From Aeromicrobium endophyticum (GTDB lineage: Bacteria; Actinomycetota; Actinomycetes; Propionibacteriales; Nocardioidaceae): 64,000 bases of DNA. Within the stretch, counting starts at the first letter, position 1. Every line of letters begins with the position of its first letter. Where the stretch lies: NCBI RefSeq assembly GCF_003586285.1, contig NZ_QUBR01000002.1:1426001-1490000 (forward strand), read 5' to 3'. The notes beneath the pieces were generated by a model. The model was not told the origin of the DNA. It saw only the letters and a list, made by a program, of their open reading frames with translations, and made no database searches. Positions 28,550 through 37,082 of the stretch are shown here, piece by piece. The translations under genes and the position numbers were made by a program.

Positions 28550-28713
28550 TACGCGCCGAGGCCCGTCACGTCCGCAGTCACCGAAACAATCGCGACGGGC
28601 ATGGAAGACCCAGCAGTGCGACTCCCACGGAGTCTTGGGGTTAATCGGCACCAACCGACAGGCATCCTTCGCGCCTGAACCCGACAGGTCATCTTTCACA
28701 GGCGTGCACGAAG
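28550..28713 (+). ncRNA. ydaO/yuaA-type (cyclic di-AMP) riboswitch
   Basis: The 327-bp gap between ispH and the NlpC/P60 gene holds the conserved blocks of the ydaO class. TTGGGGTTAATCGGC is near 28633. GAACCCGACAGGTCATC is near 28674, followed by CACAGGCGTGCACGAAGGAA running into the ribosome binding site. These correspond to the class blocks GGGGUGAAUC and AACCCGUCAGCUAAC...GUAAGCG. In actinobacteria this class sits before wall-hydrolase genes and turns them down when cyclic di-AMP is high. The 5' boundary is estimated; recognition is by motif, without a covariance search. Confidence 0.8.
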
Positions 28714-28724
28714 GAACCCCTCTT

Positions 28725-29231
28725 ATGCGCATGTACGCACGCGTTTCTGCGAGCCTCTTTGCAGGCTCGGCCCTCGTCCTGACCGGCCTCTCGGCTCCGG
28801 CCCTGGCTGACGACTCGGTCAAGGTCAAGACCACGACGGTCGATCGCTCGGACAAGATCATCGACCAGGCCAAGAAGCTCAAGGGCAAGCCGTACCGCTA
28901 CGGCGGCGCGACGCCCAGCGGCTTCGACTGCTCCGGCTACGTCCAGTACGTCTACAAGGAAGCCGGCAAGAAGATCGGCCGCACGTCGGGAGCACAGCTC
29001 TCGGGCAAGAGCGTCCCGAAGAGCAAGAAGAAGCCCGGCGACATCTTGATCTTCATGCACGGCAGCACCGCCTACCACTCGGCGATCTACGCCGGTGACG
29101 GCAAGATGTGGGAAGCCCAGAAGACCGGCGTCCCGGTCGGCAAGCACGGCATCTGGTCGGACGGCTACGTCGTCCGTCGCCCCGCCGGTGGGCTGACGGT
29201 CTCGACCGCCACGGCCGGCCTGGCCAACTAG
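28725..29231 (+). CDS. Secreted NlpC/P60 peptidoglycan endopeptidase
   Basis: A 168-residue protein with a signal peptide (MRMYARVSASLFAGSALVLTGLSAPALA) and one NlpC/P60 domain. The catalytic Cys is in PSGFDCSGYVQYVYKEAG, the His in STAYHSAIYAGDGKMWEA, and the third polar residue probably in the KHGIWSD region. It should cut D-Glu-meso-DAP cross-bridges in the wall. It is small, with no separate binding domain. The ATG at 28725 follows GAAGGAACC, the last part of the riboswitch, which ties its expression to cyclic di-AMP. Confidence 0.92.
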   Translation: MRMYARVSASLFAGSALVLTGLSAPALADDSVKVKTTTVDRSDKIIDQAKKLKGKPYRYGGATPSGFDCSGYVQYVYKEAGKKIGRTSGAQLSGKSVPKSKKKPGDILIFMHGSTAYHSAIYAGDGKMWEAQKTGVPVGKHGIWSDGYVVRRPAGGLTVSTATAGLAN

Positions 29232-29234
29232 TCC

Positions 29235-29254
29235 GGGGCCATGCCCCTGGCCCC
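29235..29254. terminator. Short hairpin after the NlpC/P60 gene
   Basis: GGGGCC (29235-29240) pairs with GGCCCC (29249-29254) across 8 nt, four bases after the stop codon. It directly abuts the xseA -10 hexamer TAGGCT (29255-29260). It is a weak terminator candidate. Confidence 0.4.
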
Positions 29255-29266
29255 TAGGCTGGGGGC

Positions 29267-30523
29267 ATGGCTCTCGACACCAGTGCGGACTCCCCCGCAC
29301 CACTGCGACAGATCTCGCAGCTGCTCGACGGCTACATCGGCCGCCTCGGCGCCGTCTGGGTCGAGGCCGAGATCGCCCAGCTGACCCGCAGGCAGGGCAT
29401 CTGCTTCCTGACCCTGCGCGACCTCGGCGCCAAGATCTCGATCGACGCCAAGTGCCACGTGAGCATCCTCGACGCGTCGCCGATCCCCGTGACCGAGGGC
29501 TCGCGCGTCGTGGTGCACGCCAAGCCCGCCTTCTACGCGCCGCGCGGCAGCCTCTCGCTCGACCTGCGCGAGATCCGTCCGCAGGGCGAGGGCGAGCTGT
29601 TGGCCCAGCTCGAGCGGCGGCGACAGCTGCTGGCCGCCGAGGGCCTGTTCGACCCCCGCCTCAAGAAGCCGTTGCCCCTGCTGCCCCGCGGCATCGGCCT
29701 GATCACCGGACGCGCCTCCGCTGCCGAGCGCGACATCCTCGAGAACGCGCGGCTGCGCTGGCCCGACGTCCGCTTCGTCGTGCGCCACGCCCTGATGCAG
29801 GGCAACGACTCCGCCCGCGACGTCATGACCGCGCTCGCGGAGCTGTCGGCCGACCGGTCGATCGACCTGATCGTCATCGCCCGCGGCGGCGGATCGGTCG
29901 AGGACCTGCTGCCGTTCTCCGACGAGGCCCTCGTCCGCGCCGTCCACGCCTGCACGCTGCCGGTCGTCAGTGCCATCGGTCACGAGCCCGACACCCCGAT
30001 CCTCGACCTGGTGGCCGATCTGCGGGCGTCCACCCCGACCGACGCCGCCAAGCGCATCGTCCCCGACGTCCGCGAAGAGCTCGCCGGTGTCGCGATGATG
30101 CGCGAGCGCGCCTCGGTGGCGATCCGCTCGATCCTCGATCGTGAGGTCCGCGGGCTCGACGACATCCGCTCGCGCCCGGTGCTGTCGCAGCCGTCGACGC
30201 TCGTCGACGCCCAGCAGTCGCTCGTGCACGACTGGCGCGACCGCTCCCGTCGCTCGTTGGGCCACCGGCTCGACCGCGCGGGCGACGAGATCGTCCACCA
30301 CCTGGCCCGCGTGCGGGGGCTGTCGCCCTTGGCGACGCTCGAGCGCGGCTACGGCGTCGCCCAGCTGCCCGGCGGCACCGTCGTCACGTCGGTGCGCCAG
30401 GTCGCCGTCGGCGACGAGCTGACCATCCGCGTCGCCGACGGCACCGTCGCCACCCGGGTCGTCACCACGGCGACCGCCGAGACCACGTCGACCACCGACC
30501 CCACCGAGGACTCCCATGCCTGA
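29267..30523 (+). CDS. xseA: Exodeoxyribonuclease VII large subunit
   Basis: A 418-residue protein with the N-terminal OB-fold (LGAVWVEAEIAQLTRRQGICFLTLRD) and the catalytic domain (GIGLITGRASAAERDILENA, DLIVIARGGGSVEDLLPFSDEALVRAV, PVVSAIGHEPDTPILDLVADLRASTPTDAA). The last part is helical. With XseB it digests single-stranded DNA from both ends. The ATG at 29267 is 6 nt after TAGGCT and has no ribosome binding site, so it is probably leaderless. xseB begins inside its final codons. Confidence 0.96.
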   Translation: MALDTSADSPAPLRQISQLLDGYIGRLGAVWVEAEIAQLTRRQGICFLTLRDLGAKISIDAKCHVSILDASPIPVTEGSRVVVHAKPAFYAPRGSLSLDLREIRPQGEGELLAQLERRRQLLAAEGLFDPRLKKPLPLLPRGIGLITGRASAAERDILENARLRWPDVRFVVRHALMQGNDSARDVMTALAELSADRSIDLIVIARGGGSVEDLLPFSDEALVRAVHACTLPVVSAIGHEPDTPILDLVADLRASTPTDAAKRIVPDVREELAGVAMMRERASVAIRSILDREVRGLDDIRSRPVLSQPSTLVDAQQSLVHDWRDRSRRSLGHRLDRAGDEIVHHLARVRGLSPLATLERGYGVAQLPGGTVVTSVRQVAVGDELTIRVADGTVATRVVTTATAETTSTTDPTEDSHA

Positions 30524-30755
30524 CGCCACGACCACCCCCGAGACACCCGAGATCCCCTACGAGCAGGCCCGCGACGAGCTCATCGCCGTCGTCGCCCGCC
30601 TCGAGCAGGGCGGCACGAGCCTCGACGAGTCGCTGACGCTGTGGGAGCGCGGCGAGCACCTGGCCGGCATCTGCCAGCAGTGGCTGGACGGCGCGCGGGC
30701 TCGCCTCGCCGCGGCGACCGCGGCCGGTCAGGACGTCGACAGCGACGCGATGTAG
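30516..30755 (+). CDS. xseB: Exodeoxyribonuclease VII small subunit
   Basis: A 79-residue helical protein with the family pattern PYEQARDELIAVVARLEQGGTSLDESLTLWERGEHLAGICQQWLDGARARL. It binds and stabilises XseA. The ATG overlaps the xseA stop by 8 bp, so the two are translationally coupled. Its last 28 bp overlap, tail to tail, the DUF4245 gene on the other strand. Confidence 0.94.
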   Translation: MPDATTTPETPEIPYEQARDELIAVVARLEQGGTSLDESLTLWERGEHLAGICQQWLDGARARLAAATAAGQDVDSDAM

Positions 30756-31252
30756 CCCTCGAGCACCCGGCGCGACGCCGAGGTGTTGAGCAGCGTCGTG
30801 AGACCGTCCTCGTCGCGGACGTACGTGAGTCGTCCGTCCGGGCCCGTGCGGACGTCCCAGGTCTGCCCCGCGACGTCGGCGGTGCCGGCGCTCTTGCTGT
30901 CGGCGGCGAACCGGTCGATCGCGCGCGCCGGGGTCGACTTGAGCTGCTCGAGGCCGACGTAGTCGTCGGAATCGGTCAGCACCCCGAGGTGCCAGCCGTT
31001 CTCCTGGAAGCGGGCGGACGTGGCCCGCCATCCCTTCGGCAGGTCGGCGGGAGCCAGCAGCGGGAACGTCGCCGCGGGCCGGGCCTGCGCGACGACCGAG
31101 GCGTAGTCGATCGGCTTGACCGTCGCCTCGGGCTTGGCGGTGAACAGCTGACCGATGCCGTAGAGACCCACGATGACGGCCCCGATCACGACGACCGATC
31201 GGATGATGTCGCCGATCGCGGGATTGCCGCGAGACGATCCGGTCGAGCTCAT
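30728..31252 (-). CDS. DUF4245 membrane-anchored protein
   Basis: A 174-residue protein with one N-terminal membrane helix (IIRSVVVIGAVIVGLYGIGQLF) and an extracytoplasmic domain containing LPKGWRATSARFQENGWHLGVLTDSDDYVGLEQ, characteristic of DUF4245. Its function is unknown. The gene stands between xseB and glpX, as Rv1100 does near glpX in M. tuberculosis. It diverges from glpX. Confidence 0.88.
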   Translation of the reverse strand: MSSTGSSRGNPAIGDIIRSVVVIGAVIVGLYGIGQLFTAKPEATVKPIDYASVVAQARPAATFPLLAPADLPKGWRATSARFQENGWHLGVLTDSDDYVGLEQLKSTPARAIDRFAADSKSAGTADVAGQTWDVRTGPDGRLTYVRDEDGLTTLLNTSASRRVLEGYIASLSTS

Positions 31253-31360
31253 GCCAGTACGTCCTCACCTCGTCGGCGCCCGGGCGACGCTGCGAGGCCA
31301 CTTTACGGTGCCGACCTTCGGGGTGTCCCTGCCGCAGCACCCGACCGCTAGGCTGACCCC

Positions 31361-32368
31361 GTGGACAGCCTCAAGCCCGCCGCCCAGGCGCCCGACCGCA
31401 ACCTCGCCCTCGACCTGGTCCGCGTGACCGAGGCAGGAGCCATGGCCGCCGGCCGGTGGGTCGGTCGCGGTGACAAGAACGGCGCCGACGGCGTCGCGGT
31501 CAACGCCATGCGCTCGCTCATCAACACCGTGCAGATGAGCGGAGTCGTCGTGATCGGCGAGGGCGAGAAGGACGAGGCCCCGATGCTGTTCAACGGCGAA
31601 GAGGTCGGCGACGGCACCGGGCCGGCCTGCGACGTCGCGGTCGACCCGATCGACGGCACCACGCTGACCGCCAAGAGCCTGCCCAACGCCGTCTCGGTCA
31701 TGGCCGTCGCGCCGCGTGGCTCGATGTACGACCCGTCGGCCGTGTTCTACATGGAGAAGCTCATCGCCGGGCCCGAGGCCGCCGACGTGGTCGACATCCG
31801 CCTGCCGGTCGCCGAGAACATCGCCCTCGTCGCCAAGGCCAAGGGCATCTCGCACAGCGACGTCACGGTGTGCGTGCTCGACCGTCCGCGCCACGCCGGC
31901 CTGGTCGACGAGATCCGCGCGGCCGGCGCCCGCATCAAGTTCATCATCGACGGCGACGTCGCCGGCGGCATCACCGCGGCCCGTCCCGACACCGGCGTCG
32001 ACCTGCTGGTCGGCATCGGCGGCACTCCCGAGGGCATCATCACGGCGTGCGCGATCAAGGCCATCGGCGGCACGATCCAGGGCAAGCTGTGGCCCGTCGA
32101 CGACGACGAGCGCCAGCGGGCCATCGACGCCGGTCACGACCTCGACCGCGTGCTGCACACGGGCGACCTGGTCGACGCCGACGACTGCTTCTTCGTGGCG
32201 ACCGGCATCACCGACGGCGAGCTGATGAACGGCGTGCGCTACGGCGCCGGCAAGGCCTACACCGAGTCGCTGGTCATGCGCTCGCGCAGCGGCACGATCC
32301 GCAAGATCACCAGCGAGCACCAGCTCGGCAAGCTCAAGGCCTACTCCGCCATCGACTACGAGCGCTGA
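31361..32368 (+). CDS. glpX: Class II fructose-1,6-bisphosphatase GlpX
   Basis: A 335-residue enzyme that hydrolyses fructose 1,6-bisphosphate in gluconeogenesis. Motifs are [45 protein letters not shown] (metal site), [10 protein letters not shown]-type sugar site ([15 protein letters not shown]), [12 protein letters not shown] and [12 protein letters not shown]. The GTG start is 6 nt after TAGGCT and looks leaderless. The usual close pairing with fumC is interrupted here by a 6.5-kb insertion that includes the molybdate operon. Confidence 0.96.
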   Translation: MDSLKPAAQAPDRNLALDLVRVTEAGAMAAGRWVGRGDKNGADGVAVNAMRSLINTVQMSGVVVIGEGEKDEAPMLFNGEEVGDGTGPACDVAVDPIDGTTLTAKSLPNAVSVMAVAPRGSMYDPSAVFYMEKLIAGPEAADVVDIRLPVAENIALVAKAKGISHSDVTVCVLDRPRHAGLVDEIRAAGARIKFIIDGDVAGGITAARPDTGVDLLVGIGGTPEGIITACAIKAIGGTIQGKLWPVDDDERQRAIDAGHDLDRVLHTGDLVDADDCFFVATGITDGELMNGVRYGAGKAYTESLVMRSRSGTIRKITSEHQLGKLKAYSAIDYER

Positions 32369-32425
32369 CGCCCCTCACGCCCGCACGGGCGGCAACCGGT
32401 CCTGCCGGGTCGTACGATCGAGGAC

Positions 32426-33355
32426 ATGCCAGTCACGATCTCCGACGAGCTCTTCGCCTCGCTGCCGTCCGGCATCGACATCTGCCACCAGACGTTCGGC
32501 GAGCCCACTGATCCCACGATCCTGCTGATCATGGGGCTCGGCGGGCCCATGGGCTGGTGGTCGACGCCGTTCTGCGAGCAGCTGGCCGAGCGCGGCTTCT
32601 TCGTCATCCGCTACGACAACCGCGACACCGGCCGGTCGACCAAGCTGCGTCAGCACCAGGTCGGCCGCGGCGCGATCGTGCGGGCGTTCACCGGCCTGCC
32701 GGTCGTCGGACGGGTGCGGGCGCCCTACTCGCTGAGCGACATGGCGGGCGACGCCACGGGCCTGCTCGACCACCTCGGCATCGAGCGCGCGCACGTCGTG
32801 GGCGTCTCGATGGGCGGCATGATCGCCCAGACCATCGCGATCGAGCACCCCGGCCGTGCGCTCAGCCTGACGTCGATCATGTCGACGACCGGACGCCGCA
32901 CGGTCGGGTTCCAGCACCCCAAGGTGCTGCCGGTGATGCTGTCGTCGGCCGGACGCACACGCGACTCGTACGTCGCCCGCTCGCTCAAGGGCTCGAAGGT
33001 CATCGGCTCCCCCGCGTTCCCGTCCGACGACGTCATGGCCCGCGACCGTGCCTACGAGACCTACGACCGCGGATGGACCGCGAGCGGGGTGACCCGGCAG
33101 ATGCTCGCCGTGCTCACGCAGGGCGACCGCACCCAGGCGCTGGGCGAGCTCGAGCTGCCGGCCCTCGTGATCCACGGCCTCAACGACCCCCTGGTGCACA
33201 AGTCGGGCGGCAAGGCGACGGCCGACGCGATCCCCGGCGCCGAGCACCTCGAGATCGCCGGCATGGCCCACGACATGCCGGCCCAGCTCTACTCCACCTA
33301 CATCGATGCCATCGTGCGCACCGCGGCGCGCGTCACCACGGCCGACGGCGCCTGA
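32426..33355 (+). CDS. Alpha/beta-hydrolase
   Basis: A 309-residue hydrolase. The oxyanion region is ILLIMGLGGPMGWW, the nucleophile elbow is VVGVSMGGMIAQ (Ser), with Asp in HGLNDPLVHKSG and His in EIAGMAHDMP. The overall pattern is close to haloperoxidase-like esterases. The substrate is unknown. TACGAT lies 7 nt before the ATG, so it is probably leaderless. The next gene starts 3 nt after its stop. Confidence 0.88.
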   Translation: MPVTISDELFASLPSGIDICHQTFGEPTDPTILLIMGLGGPMGWWSTPFCEQLAERGFFVIRYDNRDTGRSTKLRQHQVGRGAIVRAFTGLPVVGRVRAPYSLSDMAGDATGLLDHLGIERAHVVGVSMGGMIAQTIAIEHPGRALSLTSIMSTTGRRTVGFQHPKVLPVMLSSAGRTRDSYVARSLKGSKVIGSPAFPSDDVMARDRAYETYDRGWTASGVTRQMLAVLTQGDRTQALGELELPALVIHGLNDPLVHKSGGKATADAIPGAEHLEIAGMAHDMPAQLYSTYIDAIVRTAARVTTADGA

Positions 33356-33357
33356 CG

Positions 33358-33993
33358 GTGCGGCACAACCCGCAGCACGCGACGACCGACGAGCAGACCG
33401 TCCGGCGCATCATCGCCGACCACCCGTGGGCCCTGCTGGTCAGCCAGCGCGACGGCGTGCCCGTGGCCTCGCACTACCCGGTCCTGCTCGACGACTCGAC
33501 CGACGAGCTCGCCCTCGTCACCCACGTCGGGCGACCCGACGACCGGCTGCACGACTTCGAGGACGGTGAGGTGCTCGTGGTGTTCCAAGGAGCGCACGGC
33601 TACGTCTCGCCGAGCTGGTACGAGCCGGGCACGAGCGTGGCGCCCACCTGGAACTTCACCGCCGTCCACTGCTGGGGCGTCCCGCAGGTGCTCGACGCCG
33701 ACGAGAACCTCGCCGTCCTGACCCGGCTCACGGCGCACTTCGAGCAGCACGTCGACGAGCCGATGTGGCTCGACCCCGTCGCTGCCGCCCCACTGGCCCG
33801 CGGCACCGTCGGGCTGCGCATCCCGGTCGCGCGGTTCACCTGCAAGGTCAAGATGAGCCAGGACAAGCCGCCGGCGTCGGTGCAGAGCGTCATCGACCAC
33901 CTGCGGGCGCCTGGCCCCTACCGGCAGCCCGAGCTGGCGGACGACATGGAGCGTGCCCGCACCACGCGGATCAAAGACGCATCTGCGGGCTGA
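33358..33993 (+). CDS. PaiB-like FMN-binding protein
   Basis: A 211-residue protein of the PaiB/FMN-binding split-barrel family (HPWALLVSQRDGVPVASHYPVLLDD, LVVFQGAHGYVSPSWYEPGTSVAPTWNFTAVHCWGVPQV, FTCKVKMSQDKPPASVQSVI). In Bacillus PaiB is a negative regulator of sporulation and protease genes; most actinobacterial members have no assigned role. The GTG start follows the hydrolase stop closely, so the two are cotranscribed. Confidence 0.87.
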   Translation: MRHNPQHATTDEQTVRRIIADHPWALLVSQRDGVPVASHYPVLLDDSTDELALVTHVGRPDDRLHDFEDGEVLVVFQGAHGYVSPSWYEPGTSVAPTWNFTAVHCWGVPQVLDADENLAVLTRLTAHFEQHVDEPMWLDPVAAAPLARGTVGLRIPVARFTCKVKMSQDKPPASVQSVIDHLRAPGPYRQPELADDMERARTTRIKDASAG

Positions 33994-34035
33994 CTGGCTC
34001 AGCAGTGCCGCAGGTGATGATCTAGAGTCGGATCC

Positions 34036-34440
34036 ATGACGCATGTCCGGATCTCCGATGCTGCTCGCTTCCTCGGCGTCAGTGACGACACCGTCCGACG
34101 TTGGATCAGCGCCGGATCGCTCACCTCCACCACCGACGCGTCCGGCCGCATGGCCGTCGAGGGGCGCGAGCTGGCGGCGTTCTCGCAGCAGCAGGCCCGC
34201 GCCGCCGCCGACACGTCGGGCACCTCCAGCTCGGCGCGCAACCGCTTCGTGGGACTCGTCACCGCGGTCAAGACCGACACCGTCATGGCGCAGGTCGAGC
34301 TGCAGTGCGGACCGTTCCGCGTCGTGTCGCTGATGAGCAGCGAGGCCGTCGACGAGCTGGGGCTCGAGCCCGGTTCCGTTGCCGTGGCCGTCATCAAGTC
34401 CACCAACGTCATCGTCGAGTCCCTGGAGGGCCACTCATGA
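34036..34440 (+). CDS. Helix-turn-helix/TOBE (Mop) protein, likely molybdate-responsive regulator
   Basis: A 134-residue protein. An excisionase/MerR-type helix-turn-helix (MTHVRISDAARFLGVSDDTVRRWISAGSL, residues 1-30) is joined by a short linker to a single TOBE/Mop molybdate-binding domain (NRFVGLVTAVKTDTVMAQVELQCGPFRVVSLMSSEAVDELGLEPGSVAVAVIKSTNVIVE, about 69-128). It would sense molybdate in the cytoplasm and control modABC. Its domain order resembles ModE in principle but with a different DNA-binding fold. TAGAGT lies 7 nt before the ATG (leaderless). Its stop overlaps modA. Confidence 0.85.
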   Translation: MTHVRISDAARFLGVSDDTVRRWISAGSLTSTTDASGRMAVEGRELAAFSQQQARAAADTSGTSSSARNRFVGLVTAVKTDTVMAQVELQCGPFRVVSLMSSEAVDELGLEPGSVAVAVIKSTNVIVESLEGHS

Positions 34441-35225
34441 GAAGTATCGTCGTGTCAGCCGCATCCATCCTTCTGCTCGCGACCACGACGGCGTGCGGGA
34501 CGTCCGACGACAACGGCTCAGATGACGCCGCCACCTCGTCCGCGCCGCAGGACACGAGCATCACGGTCTTCGCCGCGGCTTCGCTCAAGAGCTCGTTCAC
34601 CGAGCTCGGCTCGGCCTTCGAGAAGGCCAATCCCGGCGTCACCGTGACCTTCAACTTCGCCGGCTCCTCCGACCTCGTGGCTCAGATCCAGCAGGGCGCA
34701 CCGGCCGACGTGTTCGCGTCCGCCGACACCACGAACATGGACAAGGCGACCGCCGACGACCTCGTCGCCGGGTCTCCCACCGATGTCGCGACCAACACCC
34801 TCGAGATCGCGACCCCACCGGGCAACCCCGCCGGCGTCGACTCGATCGACGACCTGGCCGACCCCGATGTCAAGGTCGTGCTGTGCGCCCCCGAGGTGCC
34901 GTGCGGTGCCGCGGCGGCCGGTGTGGAGAAGGCGGCAGGCATCAGCATCTCGCCGGTCAGCGAGGAGCAGTCCGTCACCGACGTGCTGGGCAAGGTCGTC
35001 TCGGGCGAGGCCGACGCCGGGCTGGTGTACGTCACCGACGTCAAGGCCGCGGGCGACAAGGTCCGCGGCGTCACCTTCCCCGAGTCGTCCCGCGTGGTCA
35101 ACACCTACCCGATCGCCGCGCTCACCGGCAGCAAGCACCCGGACGTCGCGAAGGCGTTCGCCGACTTCGTCGCCGGCGACCAGGGCCAGGCCGTCCTGGC
35201 CGCCGCAGGCTTCGGCGCGCCGTAG
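34437..35225 (+). CDS. modA: Molybdate ABC transporter substrate-binding lipoprotein
   Basis: A 262-residue lipoprotein with signal and lipobox (ILLLATTTAC). The ModA pattern follows: ITVFAAASLKSSFTELGSAFEKANPGVTVTFNFAGSSDLVAQIQQGAPADVFASADT and, later, GEADAGLVYVTDVKAAGDKVRGV. The first Ser pair (AAASLKSS) and SSD contact the oxyanion in known ModA proteins. It is translationally coupled to the HTH-TOBE gene through an ATGA overlap. Confidence 0.95.
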   Translation: MRSIVVSAASILLLATTTACGTSDDNGSDDAATSSAPQDTSITVFAAASLKSSFTELGSAFEKANPGVTVTFNFAGSSDLVAQIQQGAPADVFASADTTNMDKATADDLVAGSPTDVATNTLEIATPPGNPAGVDSIDDLADPDVKVVLCAPEVPCGAAAAGVEKAAGISISPVSEEQSVTDVLGKVVSGEADAGLVYVTDVKAAGDKVRGVTFPESSRVVNTYPIAALTGSKHPDVAKAFADFVAGDQGQAVLAAAGFGAP

Positions 35226-35234
35226 GGTCGGGTC

Positions 35235-36023
35235 ATGGCCTCCGCGCGCACGTCAGGGCTGCCGCGCTGGGTCCTCGTCCCAGCGGCGGCAGGCGCGCTG
35301 TTCATCGTCCTGCCGCTCGTCGCCCTGGCGTCGCGCGTGCAGTGGGGCAGCTTCTGGTCGCTCGTCACGTCCGACTCGTCCCGCGAGGCGTTGCTGCTGA
35401 GCCTGCGGACGTCCGGCACGGCGACGGTGCTGTGCGTCGTCCTGGGCGTGCCGATGGCGCTGGTGCTGGCCCGGACGTCCTTTCGCGGGCAGGCGCTCAT
35501 CCGCTCGCTGGTGCTGCTGCCGCTGGTGCTGCCGCCCGTCGTCGGCGGCATCGCACTGCTCTACACCTTCGGCCGCCAGGGGCTGCTCGGCGAGACGATC
35601 GACGTGCTCGGCCTGCAGATCGCCTTCTCGACCACCGCCGTCGTCATCGCGCAGACGTTCGTGTCGCTGCCGTTCCTCGTGGTCAGCCTGGAGGGCACGC
35701 TGCGCACCGCCGGGCAGCGGTACGAGGTCGTCGCCTCGACGCTGGGTGCGCGGCCCACGACCGTCCTGCGACGCGTCACCCTCCCCCTCGTGCTGCCCGG
35801 GCTGGCCGCGGGTGCGGTGCTGTCGTTCGCGCGCGCCCTGGGCGAGTTCGGCGCCACGATCACCTTCGCCGGCAGCCTCGAGGGCGTCACCCGCACCCTG
35901 CCGCTCGAGATCTACCTGCAGCGCGAGACCGATCCCGATGCCGCCGTGGCCCTCTCGCTGGTGCTGGTCGTCGTCGCGGTGCTGGTCATCGGCCTGGTGC
36001 GGGGCAGGAGCAACGCGCTGTGA
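35235..36023 (+). CDS. modB: Molybdate ABC transporter permease
   Basis: A 262-residue permease with five or six membrane segments. The EAA loop is [48 protein letters not shown], the ModB signature. The ATG at 35235 is 6 nt after TAGGGT, so an internal leaderless promoter may add to read-through from modA, whose stop lies inside that hexamer. The modC start overlaps its stop. Confidence 0.94.
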   Translation: MASARTSGLPRWVLVPAAAGALFIVLPLVALASRVQWGSFWSLVTSDSSREALLLSLRTSGTATVLCVVLGVPMALVLARTSFRGQALIRSLVLLPLVLPPVVGGIALLYTFGRQGLLGETIDVLGLQIAFSTTAVVIAQTFVSLPFLVVSLEGTLRTAGQRYEVVASTLGARPTTVLRRVTLPLVLPGLAAGAVLSFARALGEFGATITFAGSLEGVTRTLPLEIYLQRETDPDAAVALSLVLVVVAVLVIGLVRGRSNAL

Positions 36024-37066
36024 GCCTGCACCTGACCGCCACCGTGGCCGACCGCGACGTCGACGTCTCGTTCGACGTCGCCGACGGCTGCACCGTTGCT
36101 CTGCTGGGGCCCAACGGCTCGGGCAAGTCGACGGTGCTGTCGGTCGTGGCCGGCATCCTGCGCCCCGACGCGGGTCGGGCGACGCTCGACGGCGCGACGC
36201 TGTTCGACCTCGCCGGCGGCACGTGGACGCCGCCGCACCAGCGCGGCACCGGCCTGCTCGCCCAGGACGCCCTGCTGTTCCCCCACCTGGACGTGCTCGA
36301 CAACGTCGCCTTCGGCCCACGGAGCACCGGTGCGAGTCGCGCCCGCGCCCGCGACACGGCCATGACCTGGCTGCGGCAGGTCGACGCCGCCGACCTGGCC
36401 GACCGTCGACCGTCCGCGCTGTCGGGCGGCCAGGCCCAACGGGTGGCGATCGCACGGGCGCTCGCGGCGGAGCCGCGGCTGATGCTGCTCGACGAGCCGA
36501 TGGCCGCGCTCGACGTCACGGTGGTCCCCGCGATGCGCCAGACCCTCCGTCGGGTGCTCGACGGCCGCACTGCCGTCATCGTCACCCACGACGTGCTCGA
36601 CGCGCTGCTCCTGGCCGACCACGTCGTGGTGATGGACGGCGGCCGCATCGTCGAGCAGGGCGCGACCCGCGACATCCTCGCCCGTCCGCGCAGCACCTTC
36701 GCCGCCGGCATCGCCGGGCTCAACCTCGTCCGCGGCCGTGCCGAGGGCTCCGGTGTCCGCACGCCCGGCGGCCTGCTCGTGGCCGGCATGCCTGACGACG
36801 AGACCGTGCACGAGGGCGTCACCGCGGTCGGGGTGTTCTCGCCGGCTGCTGTCAGCGTGCACCTCGAGCGGCCCGGCGGCAGCCCCCGCAACGTCTACGC
36901 GGCCACGGTCCGCGAGCTCGAGCCACGCGGGTCGCAGGTGCGCGTCCGCACCGACGAGCTGGCGGCCGACGTGACGGTACCGGTCGTCGCCGAGCTCGGC
37001 CTCGCGCCCGGTGTCGAGGTCTTCCTCGCCGTGAAGGCCAGCGAGGTCGCGATCTACTCGGCGTGA
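36020..37066 (+). CDS. modC: Molybdate ABC transporter ATP-binding protein with TOBE domain
   Basis: A 348-residue ATPase with complete motifs: GPNGSGKST, a Q-loop [12 protein letters not shown], signature [28 protein letters not shown] and [14 protein letters not shown]. The last 75 or so residues ([35 protein letters not shown]) form a TOBE domain, as usual for ModC. The GTG start overlaps the modB stop by four bases. Confidence 0.95.
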   Translation: MSLHLTATVADRDVDVSFDVADGCTVALLGPNGSGKSTVLSVVAGILRPDAGRATLDGATLFDLAGGTWTPPHQRGTGLLAQDALLFPHLDVLDNVAFGPRSTGASRARARDTAMTWLRQVDAADLADRRPSALSGGQAQRVAIARALAAEPRLMLLDEPMAALDVTVVPAMRQTLRRVLDGRTAVIVTHDVLDALLLADHVVVMDGGRIVEQGATRDILARPRSTFAAGIAGLNLVRGRAEGSGVRTPGGLLVAGMPDDETVHEGVTAVGVFSPAAVSVHLERPGGSPRNVYAATVRELEPRGSQVRVRTDELAADVTVPVVAELGLAPGVEVFLAVKASEVAIYSA

Positions 37067-37082
37067 TGGCCGTCCCGGGGTC

